A stretch of DNA of 64,000 nt from Pseudoscleropodium purum (GCA_963969395.1 OZ017797.1:23684001-23748000), one strand, 5' to 3'; positions 49,701 to 61,940 are shown, numbered from the stretch's first letter. The notes: generated from the letters alone by a model not told the origin. Program-made: numbers and translations.

Positions 49701-49973
49701 TACATGAATGTACCTTTGGACTACAAATGTGCCATAGCCATTATCCTAAGAAATAACAAGAGCTTGCAACCTGCTGCTTGTCTTATTTCAAAGGGCTCAC
49801 CCTATGATTGTATTGAAGATTCACATTGATCATTAAGGATGCGAAGTCTTCAAATGAAGTCTCTTTCTATGTGTCGATCTTCTGTTGGCATCTAGATTAG
49901 GATCTAGTCGACATCAATTTTTCAATCAAAGAGGTGAAATGGCAAATACAGTGAGCTTATTATGAATGCATGT
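43708..49973. other. Intergenic, no gene recognised
   Basis: About 6 kb with no supported gene. 44280-44900 and 46700-47600 are less AT-rich and contain medium frames without known domains, possibly decayed retroelement or untranslated sequence. A T11-12 homopolymer lies near 47370. Around 49140-49440 the minus strand contains AAAAGACCTAAAAAGTGTATTAA, resembling 63405-63427 in the candidate LTR. Confidence 0.3.
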
Positions 49974-50720
49974 AGGATGTTAAATTCTACATTTCAAAGG
50001 TGGGTCCAACCCGACTTGGCTTGTTAGGGTCCTTGTTGGGATGATAGGAACCAACCAAGCGTGCGGAGGGTGGGGACAGGGTGCAAATGCAAAACAACAA
50101 TTCTACAAGACAACAACTCCAACAAACTTGAGGATGACCCATAGAATGATGAATGGACACTTGATTTGTTTTAGTTTTATCAATTTGTTTTATAAGTCCT
50201 CCAAGAACTTTGAAAAATATTATTCCAATTGTGCCATAGAATGGTGTTTTTGGAAAACTTTAAGAAATTTGTTTGGACTTTATCCTTCTTTAGAAGACAT
50301 TTAAAAAATCATCCATTTGAAATAGGCCCATGTTGATGTGGCATGACACCACATCTATTTCACTTTGCTTCAAAAGCCATTCATGACTTGTATTATGAAT
50401 TGAAAAGACAACTCATTATATACACAAGTGATGGTAGGAGATAAAATAAACAGTGTAGGATATGTACAATAGTTCATAGTTAAAAGAAGACCCTAAAATC
50501 CTAAACCATTGCCAAAAATCCTAAAACCACCGCCCTACGCAAGATGTGAGTGGTCGTGGTCATCCTCAAGTTTGTTGGAGTTGTTGTCTTGTAGAATTGT
50601 TGTTTTGCATATGTACCATGTCCCCACCTTCCGCATGCTTGGTTGGTTTCCATCGTCCCAAGGACCCTAACAAGCCAGGTCAGGTTGGACCTACCTTTGA
50701 ATGTAGAATTTAATGTCCTA
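49974..50720. repeat. Inverted repeat, ~165-bp arms, ~418-bp spacer
   Basis: The left arm (49974-50139) and right arm (50558-50720) are reverse complements with modest divergence. Examples are AGGATGACC / GGTCATCCT, CAACAACTCCAACAAACTTG and its complement, and ACCAACCAAGC / GCTTGGTTGGT. Because of this, opposite-strand frames in the two arms encode near-identical peptides (NQACG.WG, AKQQFYKTTTPTNLRMT), which should not be read as gene duplication. Transcription could give a long hairpin RNA. Confidence 0.8.
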
Positions 50721-52567
50721 TGTTCCAAATGAAGTTCGGATCAATTTGTAAATCATTTTCAATTTGGTCAATAGAACTAGAGCAAGGTTTTTTTTTCATT
50801 TTTTATGGGGTGCCAAAGTGACAATATAAAATTTTATAGTGGTGCTCCAAATTTTAACATTCATCCACATATTGGATAGAAAATATCACATTAGCACATA
50901 TCACATGCCCATAATTCTATTTTCATCTACAATCTACAAATTTCATCCAAATTTATTTTGCAATTTGAAGTTTTATGGTGAAAATATACAATTTTAATTG
51001 CCATTTCTTAGACAAATTTTTTTATTGCAATCTAGCACCAAAAAACCAAGAACAAAAGCCTTGAACTGGAGAGGCTAAACTCTAACCTATAATTGCTCAT
51101 GGCATCAAATTCTAGTGCTGATGAAACTTTGAGTTACATATAAAGTATAACTTGACTAATTTATAATTTTCAGAAGTTTATGTTTTTTTAATTCTTTTTG
51201 AAGTCTAGTTTTAGCATAAAAAATCCAAATTTGAAAATGAATAATTATGATTTCTCTATTCAAGGAAAATCTATGTAATTCACTTCACACCTATATAAGG
51301 TAGGAGGGCCATAAAGTGCCCATTTAAGAGCTGAAACTGAATTTTGAGAGGTGAAACTTATTGAAATATATATTTTTTAATTTCCTTGAAAGACAAGTAG
51401 AATTGACATCTACCCCAAGTGGTTTCATATTTTTTGAAGATTTGCGAAATTAGTTATGAAATTTTGAAGTTGAAATGGCATAGGGCTTTAAAATTGCCAC
51501 CTCCTCTAATGTACACTCTTTGTACATTGCTGGTATAACAGAAAAACAACTTGTACAAATAGTACATCTGGGGGCATGGGCAGTTTTAGAACTTCAGCAC
51601 TCTAGTAACCTCCTACCATAGGAGCTATGAGGAAGAATTTTCATTCTAATCGACTGTTAAATCCATAGCCTCCACTGCGACTTCCACCATAACGGGAGTT
51701 TTCGTTCCATTATTTATAAACCGTCCTTAAGAAATCCATTCATTTTTTATTATGATGAATCATTTCGTGCCATAATCGACTTGTTGCCAATTGCTGCGCT
51801 TTCATACCAGAATGAAAAAGTAAATTTTTTTTTTTTTTTTTTAAACTTTTTTCCATGGTGACAGATCATGGAGAATTCGAAATCCGTAGTAAAATCTGGG
51901 AAATCTGCGACACTACAGTACCCTTTTCGAAGTACTTGAAAGTCATGTAACATTACATTCATCAAACACTGCAAAGCAATACCGCAGCACATACGACATG
52001 ACGTCTATGAAATACTGGACAATCCTCGCACAAAGATCTTTTATTAACAAATAATGCCAGCAGAGGAGCTCTTTGAAAAGAGAATCTTCACTGGATTCCG
52101 GCATTTCGAATACCGAGAACCCTGAAGGACCACGACGAAGCGTACCACAAAATCCAGAAGGGTGAAAGAGATAAAGTCAGTACCACATCCGCTGGCAATA
52201 ATTGATTAACAGTGCTTAGCTCCGACATGTATATAACGCTACAGGATCGATGTGCTACACGAGGAGGCAATGTGATTGCACCATGACATGAGAGAGGATC
52301 TGATCGGGTCTACTTGTAAGTGACATTCTCGTACCAGTTCCCACCGGCAAACTTTTGCAACTGAGGAGATACCTGCTCCGTTACATCAGTCTAAATCCCT
52401 CATAGCCTTCTAGTATGCTTGCCTTTACCTACTGCCTCCTCATCGTATAATGGCAACTGGGTCGATTATAAACGCTACACTATGGAAAAATGGAGTGAAT
52501 AAGTTTAAGGGAGGGGATTGATGTATATTTCAAGTGTCAAACCACAAGATTTACCGAAATCTTCACT
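50721..52567. other. Intergenic and probable 3' UTR of the helicase gene
   Basis: AT-rich up to about 51600, then closer to genic composition. A T-rich run (~51825-51843) is present. TTTATT at about 52040-52045, read on the minus strand, is AATAAA and would be a plausible poly(A) signal ~520 bp downstream of the helicase stop. Confidence 0.35.
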
Positions 52568-54763
52568 TCACCCTCCCCAGCCACTGCGCTTGCTTCGACC
52601 TCCTGCTGAGGGACAGTCGTTAGCCCGGTGTCCCCGTTGGCCGCAGACATGACATGTTCCTGAAAATGGCTTGTCACCGCCCCTGTCTGAAGAGAATCTG
52701 CCAAACTTCTCAGACGACGATGAGCGTGGTGAAGAAAATCTGCCGAATCGATCATTCCCCCTGTCAGCTGAACCTTGGCGTGGTGAAGACCCTTGTCCGA
52801 AGCGGCCGAACATATCCGAACTGCGTCCTCCTCTGCCTTCTTCGACTGGTATTCTTGGAAGTTTTGTTGGCACATCGAATTTGTCCTCTTCGCGGGTGGG
52901 TAACGTGAGAATTTCTTTCGCCACATTATCAGGCAAGTCGAAAACAGCTCCATTGACCGTTTGGTCGTCGATGATGCAAATCTTGCCAACACTATCAGCT
53001 GCTAATCGTGAGATGCTAGAAAGTACCCCGCTCACAGCACGTGGATTTAATGGAGGAGAGCTGCTAGTCCGCACCAACCTTACTGTCGTCATACCTGGTT
53101 CGTAGGTCAGAAGCGATCGACTTGGAGGCAGTTGACTAAAGCCACTCATGTGAGCAAGAGCAGCAGCAAACACTTCCGGCCCTCTCTCTTCGAGGAGAGA
53201 TTCTGCAGTAGGACGGAACTCATCAGCCAAACTAGTATCTACATGGTCAAGAACACCTTTGATCTGCTCAAAGCTAGCTCGCATAACATCCTTGACATGT
53301 GGCGCTCCGATCATCTGAAACTTGCACTTGACACTGCTCTCAATCGTACGCATGGTTCGTGTTTGTTGACTTGAAAACATGAGTATGTTCGTTCCTGTCT
53401 TGCCAGCGCGACCTGTCCGGCCCGTCCGATGAACAAAAGTCTCGGCATCGTTTGGAATCTCATAATGGATGATGAGATCCACATTGGGAACATCGAGTCC
53501 TCGTGCAGCAACGTCAGTCGCAACCAAAACAGCAATCTTTCCGTCCCGAAAAGCTTGCAATGTCTTCTCCCTCTGTATTTGCGTGATATCACCGTGCAAG
53601 GCCCCACAAGAGACCAAATTGCCCATAGCCATTGCAACTTCATCCGCATCCCGCTTCGTCTGCGTAAAAACAATCGTCTTCCCCGTTTTCCCATATACCG
53701 TAATTAGATCATTCAGAATGGATCGCTTGGCAGTTGTAGGAATCTGAATGGCTAAGTTTTTAACACCTTCCGCCAGCTTATCGTCAGAGTCGCCAACAAG
53801 GTCGATAGTCAAAGGTCTGTTGAGGTACTTGCGAGAGAGTTCTTTCACCCATTTCGGTATCGTTGCGGAAAACAGCATACTCTGTCGTTTTTTCGGAAGC
53901 TGCTGCAAAATACGCTCAACATCTTCCTCGAATCCTACTGAAAGCATCGAGTCGGCCTCGTCCAAGACCAAGAAGTGGACATCCGCCAACCTTAAGGTAC
54001 CCCTGTCAATTAGGTCAATAATGCGGCCGGGCGTACCAACAGCAACATCCACGCCTCTATCAAGCTGGCGTTGTTGCAAGGTGATCGAGACACCTCCATA
54101 CACACACACAGTCGACAGCATTGGCGCCGATTCGTGAAATTCCCGCTCCACCTGCTTGGCGAGCTCCCGAGTCGGCGCCAGCACCAACGCCCTCGGCGAT
54201 CGCCCTTGCCGCGGAGCATTCTGGCTGTTCTCATCCACGATATGACGAATGATCGGAATTCCAAATGCAAGCGTCTTACCGGTGCCCGTCTTGGCCCTCG
54301 CAATGAGGTCCTGCCCTTTCATCGCTGGCTCGAGCACCGCCCTCTGAATGGGAAACAAATGAGTAATTCCACGCTTCGCAAGCGCATCCACAATAGCAGA
54401 CGAAACGCCCAAACTATCAATCGCCAGCTCGCCCTTCCCGGGAGCAATCCTTTCCTTCGCAAAACCCTCCTCTTCCCCCGAGCTCGAACTCTCATCGTCA
54501 AACAAATGATCCGGCTGGCTAGACAACTCCCTCCAAGACTGCATCAAGGCCATCTCCGACGCCAACCCATTCGCACGCTCCATCCCCCACATCGAGCCCC
54601 CTCCCAAAAACAGACCCCTCCCTTGCAACCCGTTCCCCTCATCGCTTCCCATCAAACTCCTGCCCACCGTCAACGCCCTCCGCTGCGCTCCCACCCCCGC
54701 AATCGCCCTCACGCGCAACAAAACCCTAAACCCCGTCTCTGTGCACCTCTTGGTCGTCGCCAT
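52568..54763 (-). CDS. DEAD-box ATP-dependent RNA helicase, mitochondrial RH9/RH53 (PMH) type
   Basis: 731 residues from the ATG encoding MATTKRCTE; the open frame continues 17 codons upstream without another ATG. All DEAD-box motifs are present: Q motif LFPIQ (~136-140), AKTGTGKT (157-164), PTRELAKQ (197-204), TPGR (244-247), DEAD (268-271), SAT (299-301), [11 protein letters not shown] (364-374), [10 protein letters not shown] (415-424), [10 protein letters not shown] (445-454). After the core come a conserved [18 protein letters not shown] / GAVFDLP region, a Gly/Ser/Arg-rich tract and a CCHC zinc knuckle (C704-C717). This layout matches plant RH9/RH53, which assist mitochondrial group II intron splicing. 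The Arg-rich, nearly acid-free N-terminus fits a mitochondrial presequence. Longer than the ~610-residue Arabidopsis proteins; no introns interrupt the coding region. Confidence 0.93.
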   Translation of the reverse strand: MATTKRCTETGFRVLLRVRAIAGVGAQRRALTVGRSLMGSDEGNGLQGRGLFLGGGSMWGMERANGLASEMALMQSWRELSSQPDHLFDDESSSSGEEEGFAKERIAPGKGELAIDSLGVSSAIVDALAKRGITHLFPIQRAVLEPAMKGQDLIARAKTGTGKTLAFGIPIIRHIVDENSQNAPRQGRSPRALVLAPTRELAKQVEREFHESAPMLSTVCVYGGVSITLQQRQLDRGVDVAVGTPGRIIDLIDRGTLRLADVHFLVLDEADSMLSVGFEEDVERILQQLPKKRQSMLFSATIPKWVKELSRKYLNRPLTIDLVGDSDDKLAEGVKNLAIQIPTTAKRSILNDLITVYGKTGKTIVFTQTKRDADEVAMAMGNLVSCGALHGDITQIQREKTLQAFRDGKIAVLVATDVAARGLDVPNVDLIIHYEIPNDAETFVHRTGRTGRAGKTGTNILMFSSQQTRTMRTIESSVKCKFQMIGAPHVKDVMRASFEQIKGVLDHVDTSLADEFRPTAESLLEERGPEVFAAALAHMSGFSQLPPSRSLLTYEPGMTTVRLVRTSSSPPLNPRAVSGVLSSISRLAADSVGKICIIDDQTVNGAVFDLPDNVAKEILTLPTREEDKFDVPTKLPRIPVEEGRGGRSSDMFGRFGQGSSPRQGSADRGNDRFGRFSSPRSSSSEKFGRFSSDRGGDKPFSGTCHVCGQRGHRANDCPSAGGRSKRSGWGG

Positions 54764-55816
54764 GATCGCAAAACCCTGAAAACCCAAAACCCTCGACCAA
54801 TACTCTGAAATCAAAATCCGCCTAATACCTCACAAGCGCGTAGCCTCGGATACTGGCTCCCAAAGAGAGCGGCGAGCGGGCTAGAGCGGTGGCATGATCG
54901 AGTTTAGCGATGGCGACGACAGACATACCCTAAAACAGGGACGCCGGAGAACGGCGTGAGAAAGAGCAACAAACGGCGCTGTGCCTTGGTCTTGCACAAG
55001 TTGATTCCACTGACAGACAAAGGGCAGCCGTCTCACGGTTGGGGGTCACAGCCGCTGGCTACCGCCGGCTGGGACCTTTAGGGCACTTTCGGTTATCCCT
55101 CAAACATCCGATTTGTCGCTTAAGTTTAGCTTTAATTTAACAAATGGAAAAGTCCATTGCATTCAAAAAAGAGTCACAAAACAACCAAGCCCAAGGCTGG
55201 ACAATGAATAGAAACGAGCTCAGACAAAGAATAAAGACAAAACTAAGTGAACAGAGAAGAAAGAGGAGTGGTATTGTTCTAAACAACATGGTCCCATTCT
55301 TAGTAGCTAAGACAAGAGAATGGATCCAATTACTATCAAATTTCTACCAAATAACATCAGCTTGTTGAGAACACTAAATTTGCCTTCAATTGTATTGATT
55401 ATCCAAAGTTTAACAAAACATTCCAAAGGATTTTTTGGGAGAAATCAAGGGACCATTTATGTTTGTCAGTTAATTTAGTCTAATTTTAAAGCAACTTTTT
55501 AAGAGCTGATTGCCTTTTCAAGGAAGCAAAACTAAAAGAAACAATTCTTTGTAATTTCAAGAAGAAAAATGGAATTGGCATCTAGCCCAAGTCATTTAAT
55601 ATCTTTTGGACCTTTGTGGAATTAGTTACAAATTTAAGAAGTTAAAATGCAATGGTTGCCACTTCTCTAAATGTATACTATTAGTACATTTAAGAAAGAA
55701 AAATGTACCTTTGTTTAAGTGATCACTTTTAGAGCATATTTGCTTTTAGAGCACACTACTTTCTAAAGAAGGATCTTATTCCATTCCTATTCCAATTTTG
55801 TTTTACAAAAATTGTA
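54764..55816. other. 5' flank of the helicase gene and intergenic DNA
   Basis: 54764-55090 is GC-richer than the surroundings and contains AACCCTGAAA..CCCAAAACCC-type motifs, fitting a 5' UTR/promoter of the minus-strand gene. No TATA box is obvious. From about 55140 the sequence becomes AT-rich; a 74-codon plus-strand frame there (55144-55368) shows no domain and is not called. Confidence 0.4.
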
Positions 55817-56726
55817 TTAAACCTTGAAGAACCAAGGAGCCCACTTTGGACTTTGGGAAAACTTAGGTAGGTTCTATTGATTTCATAATTTGTAATTTTT
55901 GGATGAATTTTTTAGGATGGATTCTATTCATGATAATCTACATGTAAAATTTTGTTATATGTCATTCAAATAAATATTGCAAAAGTTAGAAGGTTTTTTT
56001 TATTTCAATATCAAACTAGAGAGCAAAAATTGTATTATGAAAAATGTTGATTATTTTGGGGGTTATTTTTAGATTGACACCTACTCAAAAAATATTTGAA
56101 CCATTCAATTCCAAATGATGAGGTAAAAGTTAAGAAAAGTTTTATTTTGTGAGCAATGAAGGTAGAAAAAACACATAAAGTCATCTTTAGCTCTCAATTT
56201 TGGAATTTTTCAAATAAAATAGAAATAAAGGATATTAATTGTTTATTAGGAAATTCTTATTATTGGGGTTAACAATTCTCAAATCCATCCAAAAGCTATT
56301 ATCATATTAGTTTTTTCTTTCAATCAATAACACCTTCCACTTTAGAATTTTTCTAAAAAATGAATATAAAAATATATTTGGTTAAATTATTTTTTTCATT
56401 TGTTTTCAATTTATTTTTCAACATATTGAATAAATGCACAAGTTCTTGAACATATGTTTGTTTGTTTTTAAAATTGAAAGACAAAATTTCACCTTTTAAA
56501 AGGGCTAGAAAAAGCCCACATTTTGAAGTTTAGGCACATTGAACTTGAATTGGTGGGAGTATTTATTCTAAAATTTTCAAACAATGTACTTGAACAAGTC
56601 AACTAAAGGATCCTATGGTTGAATTTGTTAAAAAATAATTATTGATGAATATTTTGACCTTGCTTTGACAACAAGTATTTTGAAGTAGTCTTGGGCTTCT
56701 AAACATGAAAGAATTTTAGGAGTTAA
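55817..56726 (-). mobile_element. Diverged copy of the TTAA-flanked repeat family
   Basis: Begins TTAAACCTTGAAGAACCAAG and ends GAATTTTAGGAGTTAA, 910 bp. The right part has CTAAAGGATCCTATGGTTGAATTTG and CAAGTATTTTGAAGT..., paralleling copy 3 (CTACAAGATCCTATAGTTACATGTG). Clearly older than copies 1-3. Confidence 0.45.
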
Positions 56727-58571
56727 TAAGTATCTTTTTAATCTTTAAAGATCTAAGAAACCCAATTTGGTTTACAATGTGTTTTTTTTTTGTGTATTTG
56801 GCATGCAAGATGTTTAAATTGACATTCCAACAATTTAAAAAGTTTGTTTTTATACTAAGTAGAATCCAATGACACACGATACTTCTAATTTAAATCTTCA
56901 TTGCATTTCCTTTAGATTTAAAAAGTTGCAAAATGTAAAGTATTTCTTGTGTAAGGTGACATATTTGAACATGATAAGGTTCAAATATTAAAATGACCTC
57001 CAAAAGTAAGATGTAGATTATTGAATTTTTTATCCAACAATGTATGTCTTGTGAGATGTCTTGCCATATCTTAAAACATATTTTGTATTTTAAGAATAAA
57101 ATATATGACCTTGTATACAATCTCTGCCGGACCTTTAGAAATTAAATCTTTAGTTCCTAAGGTAGATTTTAGTCACAAGAGAAATGTTGAAGGAATCTTT
57201 TTAAGTCACTAGTTTTAGAAGAAACACAAGCATTATACAAGAAACAACTAGATTTTGGAAATGTAAAACATTTTATTGAAAACGTGTAGTCTGGGTTTGC
57301 CTACCTTGCAAAAACCCAAAGCTTTAGTATAGGGGTTCGAAGTTTAGGGAATGGTCAAATAGTGTAACATTTTGTGGCTAAAGTCACATGTATTTTAGAA
57401 TATTATGGAATATGTATATAAGATGAATGCAATTTTACAAATTCTTTTCACTTTTATTCCCAAGGTTATGATTTGATGGTTTGTCTGTTACCAAATGAAT
57501 GCTAGACACAATGAATGAAGTCCTAGTCTTGTATAATGTTTTAGAGGAGGTCAAATAGTCTAGCCAATTATTTCAAGTTTGGTCAATTCATCTTATGTAA
57601 TGAATGCTTTAGGACCTAATCATTCCAAGATAATACTTTAAAAATATTACACAAAATTCATTAAGTTAACCTTTTTATATGTGGGTCAAATATTCCAGTT
57701 AATTTGTATCTATCATGTTCAATACAAATGCCTAGCAATTATTCTGTATTCTATGTCAATTTTTCTCCCTATTCAGAAATATGCAAGTAAAAATTTATAC
57801 ATAAGGTCAATTTTTGTCTTATTCCTTTTGCTTTTGGTCAAATTTTCTAAGATTTATATAATTAGTTCCTACATGCATCAAAACATTGGACTATGATTTA
57901 TTTATGTTCAAGAAAGACCCTAAAACTATGTGCAAAATAATACCTAAGACTTAGACAAAATGAACACCCAAAACCACCCAATTCAATTATCCTATTACCA
58001 CTAAAATTTGCCCCTATAAGTGTGCATAGGGCCTATAACTGTGGGTTGCAACCCTATTCCTGTGCAATCAGCCCTATAGCTGTGGTATTGAACCTAAGGC
58101 TGTGGAACTTAATCAGATTCCAAACACAGTTAAACTAATCTGAAATATCGATTTAAAGTGATGAATCAGTAATGTTGCAAGCTAACAATTGAACCATTGA
58201 TCATTCTGCTCATCTAGTCTAATGACTCATGAACCAAATTTCCAAACAGGTTGCCCATCTCACAGATTCTCATCTGAATGCAATTAACTATACCTCTCAC
58301 TCAATGTTTCTACTTGTGCAACAATGCATCCTGAACTTACTCCAATGCAAAATGACTCAAATGAACTTAAAATGACTCAAATAAATTCCATGCAAGATAC
58401 ACAGCATGTTAACCCTGGAGCACTCCGACGCCCATTTTTTGGACAATGAACAGATTGAAGTTTTTGTTTCTGTCTTATTCCTGTTTGGATGAAAGTCATC
58501 CTAATTTTTGGTAATACTTTATTGAGTTCTTGTCTTATCATTATTCTTGTCTAGATCATGGTCACTGAGTG
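56727..58571. other. AT-rich intergenic DNA upstream of the Tc1-type transposase
   Basis: No gene seen. Around 58010-58110 there is a CTGTGG/CCTATA.CTGTG theme repeated four to five times. No terminal inverted repeat for the downstream transposase could be paired. Confidence 0.35.
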
Positions 58572-59579
58572 ATGGCTATTTCAGATGAAACTCGTGCTCA
58601 CATAGTAGGTTTGAGTGAAGCAGGGAAGAGAGGAGTTGACATTGCAGCTATTGTTGGAGTCCATGTTAAAACAGTTCAGAGGATAGTGAAGAAATTTCGA
58701 GAAGATGGAACCTATAAGTGCAAACCTTGTGGTGGAAGTCATGCTAAAAAGTTTAGTGATAGAGATGTCCATGCTATTATACGTGTCTCAAAAACTCATC
58801 ATCGCTCGACACTCTCTGAGATCATTAAAATATATTCTACTCAAGTGTCTAAATCGACTATTCGAAGGGCCTTACATGAGAGTGGCATTTTCAGTCGAAT
58901 TGCTGTTAAAAAGCCTTTTTTGACACATTGTCACATGTCTCAATGATTGGCATTTGCTCAAAAGTATTGTGGGTGGACTATAAAAGAATGGGAGAGAGTT
59001 GTTTGGACAGATGAGTCTACCTTTGAAGTTGAAAAAAATTCTAGACAAGTTCATGTTTGGAGAAATGCATATGAGCGCTATTCATCAAGTTGTATAGTTC
59101 CAACTTTTAAAAGTGGGAGAACTTCTTTGATGATTTGGGGTGCATTTGCTGGAGGGCAAAAGTCACAACTTGTTTTTATGTCTAAACATAGACGTTCTAC
59201 TAAGGATTTTGTTGAAGTGGTCTACAATGTTGAGTTGCTTCATTTTATGAGTAGAGTGCCATACGGATTGCTCATGGAAGATGGCACACCTGTCCATCGT
59301 AGCAAAGTATGTGAAGAATGGAGACAAACACACCTTTTGGAGAAGCTCGATTGGCTTGCAAATTCTCCCGATCTCAATCCAATTGAGAACCTTTGGAAGA
59401 TTTTGAAAGATGATGTGCAACATGGCCCAATATGTTCAAAAAATTTGGATGACTTGAAGGTAGTTATTGAAAGAGAGTGGAGGTTAATCAATGGTACAAA
59501 GCTCCTTCAACTATGTCATTCTATGCCCTCTAGGTTACAAGCAGTGATTGACGCAAATGGAGGACATACACGTTGGTAG
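58572..59579 (+). pseudogene. Tc1-type (DD34E) transposase, one nonsense codon
   Basis: ATG 58572 (MAISDETRAHIVGLSEAGK) opens two helix-turn-helix segments (residues ~5-50 and ~65-115). A single TGA at 58944-58946 interrupts the frame, which continues in phase to TAG 59577-59579, ~335 codons in all. The catalytic core shows VWTDESTF (first Asp), LLMEDGTPVHRS (second Asp) and NSPDLNPIENLW. There are 34 residues between the second Asp and the Glu of NPIE, so it is DD34E, the Tc1 spacing. The usual plant mariner-like elements are DD39D, so this is atypical for a plant. The TGA lies where CGA (Arg) is plausible. The protein would cut and paste DNA at TA sites; terminal repeats were not found. Confidence 0.85.
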
Positions 59580-60110
59580 ATTGTAAATATTTTTTTTTGT
59601 ATAAATTTTTTGACCTTGAAATTTGGCATGAATGTTTTTATTATAAAGAGCATATTGTGCCAAAAATTTCATGGTAAATAAGCAATTTTTCAGTCCTTGG
59701 GAGGGTGTCAAAGTTGAAGTAGTGAAACGGTTTTCACAATTGTTTCTCAAAACAACACATATTGGTAGATTGTTAATATCTTTTTTTGTATTAATCTTTT
59801 GGTCTTGAAATTTTTATTATATGTTAATAACATAAAGGGGTTTTTGTTCCAAGAATTTCATGGCAAAAAAAAAATAATTCAATCTTTGGGAGGCTGTCAA
59901 AGTTGGCAGTAGTGAAAAAATTTCCACAGCTACCAATGTTGATAGATTTTGAATAACTTTTTTTCGGTGAATCTTTTGGCCTTGAAATTTGTATTACATA
60001 TAATTAACTTGAAGATAATTTTTTGATAAAAAATTTATGTTAAAATACAAATTTTTGAGCTCTTGGGAGGCTTTCAAAGTTGGTAGTATTGAAATTTTTC
60101 TCACTGCGAA
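59573..60110 (+). repeat. Three tandem ~180-bp repeats after the Tc1-type gene
   Basis: Copies begin at about 59573, 59761 and 59937, each with TGGTAGATT (or variant) ... TTTTTTTGT, TTTTGACCTTGAAATTTG, AAATTTCATGG, CTTGGGAGG.TGTCAAAGTTG and AGTAGTGAAA. Divergence is moderate. The first begins within the last codons of the transposase frame, so the array may be part of that element's 3' region. Confidence 0.75.
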
Positions 60111-60129
60111 TTCGAAAACGACATTTTGA

Positions 60130-61150
60130 TTGTTACTCCACTGTACAATTGATCATACTTGATAAAGCTTGTGTTGGACATAGATTTATCATTGAAGCAA
60201 TAAATCAATCATTGCGAGATATTTGAGGTATTGATACTCCAAATGGTGGTCTTGTAGTTTTATATGGTGGTGATTTTTGCCAAACTTTACCTGTTGTTGT
60301 AGGTGGAGGTCATAAGCAAACTATTGAAGCTTGCTTGTGACGTTCATATTTATTTCCACTAATGCAACATTTTCATTTGACCATTAATATATGTTTACAA
60401 AGTCAACCGGATTTTCAATAATTTTTATTAAATATTGGTAAAGGCAAAACTATTTCAGAGGTAAAGCTACTGCTTGAAATGGTTGCGCATGAAAATTCTC
60501 TAAATGAACTTATTAATGCAATTTTTGATGATCTGGTTGATTTCTCTGAGCGTGTAATTTTAGTTTTCTAAAATGATGATGCCTAAGAAATCAACCGTAA
60601 AATCACTAACCGTATGCTTGGTGATGTGTATCAATGTTTTAGCGCTGATTTTATTTATGAAAATGATGAACATTCCCATCATTATCCGGTAGAGTTTTTA
60701 AATTCTCTACATCTTAGTGGTTTTCTACCTCATCAATTAAATCTTAAATGTGATCAATATTTCATGTTGCTAAGAAATTTAAATTTGGCAAAAGGTTTGT
60801 GCAATGGTAGTCGCTTATATTTGTTATAGGTATCTCCATCTGTATTATTATGTGAAATTGTGGAAGGGCATCATTGTGGCCAAGAAGTGTTGATTCTAAG
60901 AATCACACATCATTGCAATGATAGCCGCTTGCCATTTACACTATGTCAGAGACAATTTCCTATCACTAGTGCTTTTGCAATCAACAAATCGTAGGGCCAA
61001 TCATATAATTGAGTCTGTATTTATCTTCAAAATGAAGTATTCAACCATGGTCAATTATATGTGGCTTTGTCTCGTGGTAGACATTCTGCAAACATTAAGG
61101 TCGCTAATGACAATTCAAAAGCCGTGGGAACGGTAAAAAATGTGGTTTAT
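60130..61150 (+). pseudogene. Degenerate Helitron PIF1-like helicase
   Basis: Fragments of a Helitron helicase are readable despite stops and shifts: LDKACVGHRFIIEAINQSLRDI (Walker-B region), LVVLYGGDFCQTLPVV (motif III-like), LPHQLNLK, MLLRNLNLAKGLCNGSRL, LPFTLCRQFPI-like and LYVALSRG (motif VI-like), in the correct order. The Walker A lies upstream and is missing. Helitrons move by a rolling-circle mechanism using a Rep/helicase protein; no Rep domain is visible. Clearly non-functional. Confidence 0.8.
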
Positions 61151-61939
61151 TATGAGGTTTTTGCATGACATTGTCTTAGAGATTCCTACATGTATTTACA
61201 CCTGAATCAAATGGATGGAAAAGTTAAGAGTTTGTTCCAAACTCTGCATGTTTAGGGTTCATGCATGTTTTGGCGACGTCCCCTTCCATCCAACTACGTT
61301 CTTTTGGTGTTCATTATTATTTCATTGTTTCAATTGAGATAGCCTACCATATGAATAAATATGGTAGGATGATATTTATAGCCATTTTGCTACAATCTTT
61401 TATAGTCAATGGAAAGATATTCCAAAGCATGCATCTTTAGATGCAATCTACTTACAAAATTTATCACTTTTTTTTTAGAGTATGCAAATAGCCAAATATG
61501 CAAAGATTCTAATATATAAATTTGAATTTGAATATATATATTTTTTCTTCTATTTTAGATTGCAATATATTCAAATGATTATGAAGATTTTTGTAATTTA
61601 CTATCTGAATCTTTTATTGAAATTAAAATCTTTATTCTACATTTTTATAGGTGAAGATTTTGCATATTCTTTAATTGTAAAGATTTTGATTTCAAAATTT
61701 TTAAAATTATTCTACATTTTATCATATATATATATATTTGTAAGTTTAATATGAAGATTAATAATTTTCTAATTGAAGATTTTCTTGAAATTGAAACTAT
61801 TGCTCTACATATTCAAATGTGAAGATTCTACTTACATTGTTCAGTTGATTAATTTCTTTTTGGTGCAATGTTTTTATCTTTACAAAGGTTTTTTGTAAAA
61901 ATTATGATATAAAGATTTTTTTTAAATTATTTTCTATTG

Positions 61940-61940
<1 letters not shown>
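61151..61940. other. AT-rich DNA, probably Helitron 3' non-coding region
   Basis: No gene is recognised. Contains a short hairpin (CCTACCATAT...ATATGGTAGG, ~61343-61370). It lies between the helicase remnant and the candidate Helitron terminus. Confidence 0.35.

Noticed and set aside
54071..54808. 245-codon plus-strand frame
   Set aside because: Antisense to the helicase gene; Arg/Pro/His-rich composition is the complement of its GC-biased codons.
58420..60110. Terminal inverted repeats of the Tc1-type element
   Set aside because: The candidate left sequence around 58422 (CCTGGAGCACTCCGACGCCC) has no inverted partner downstream within reach.
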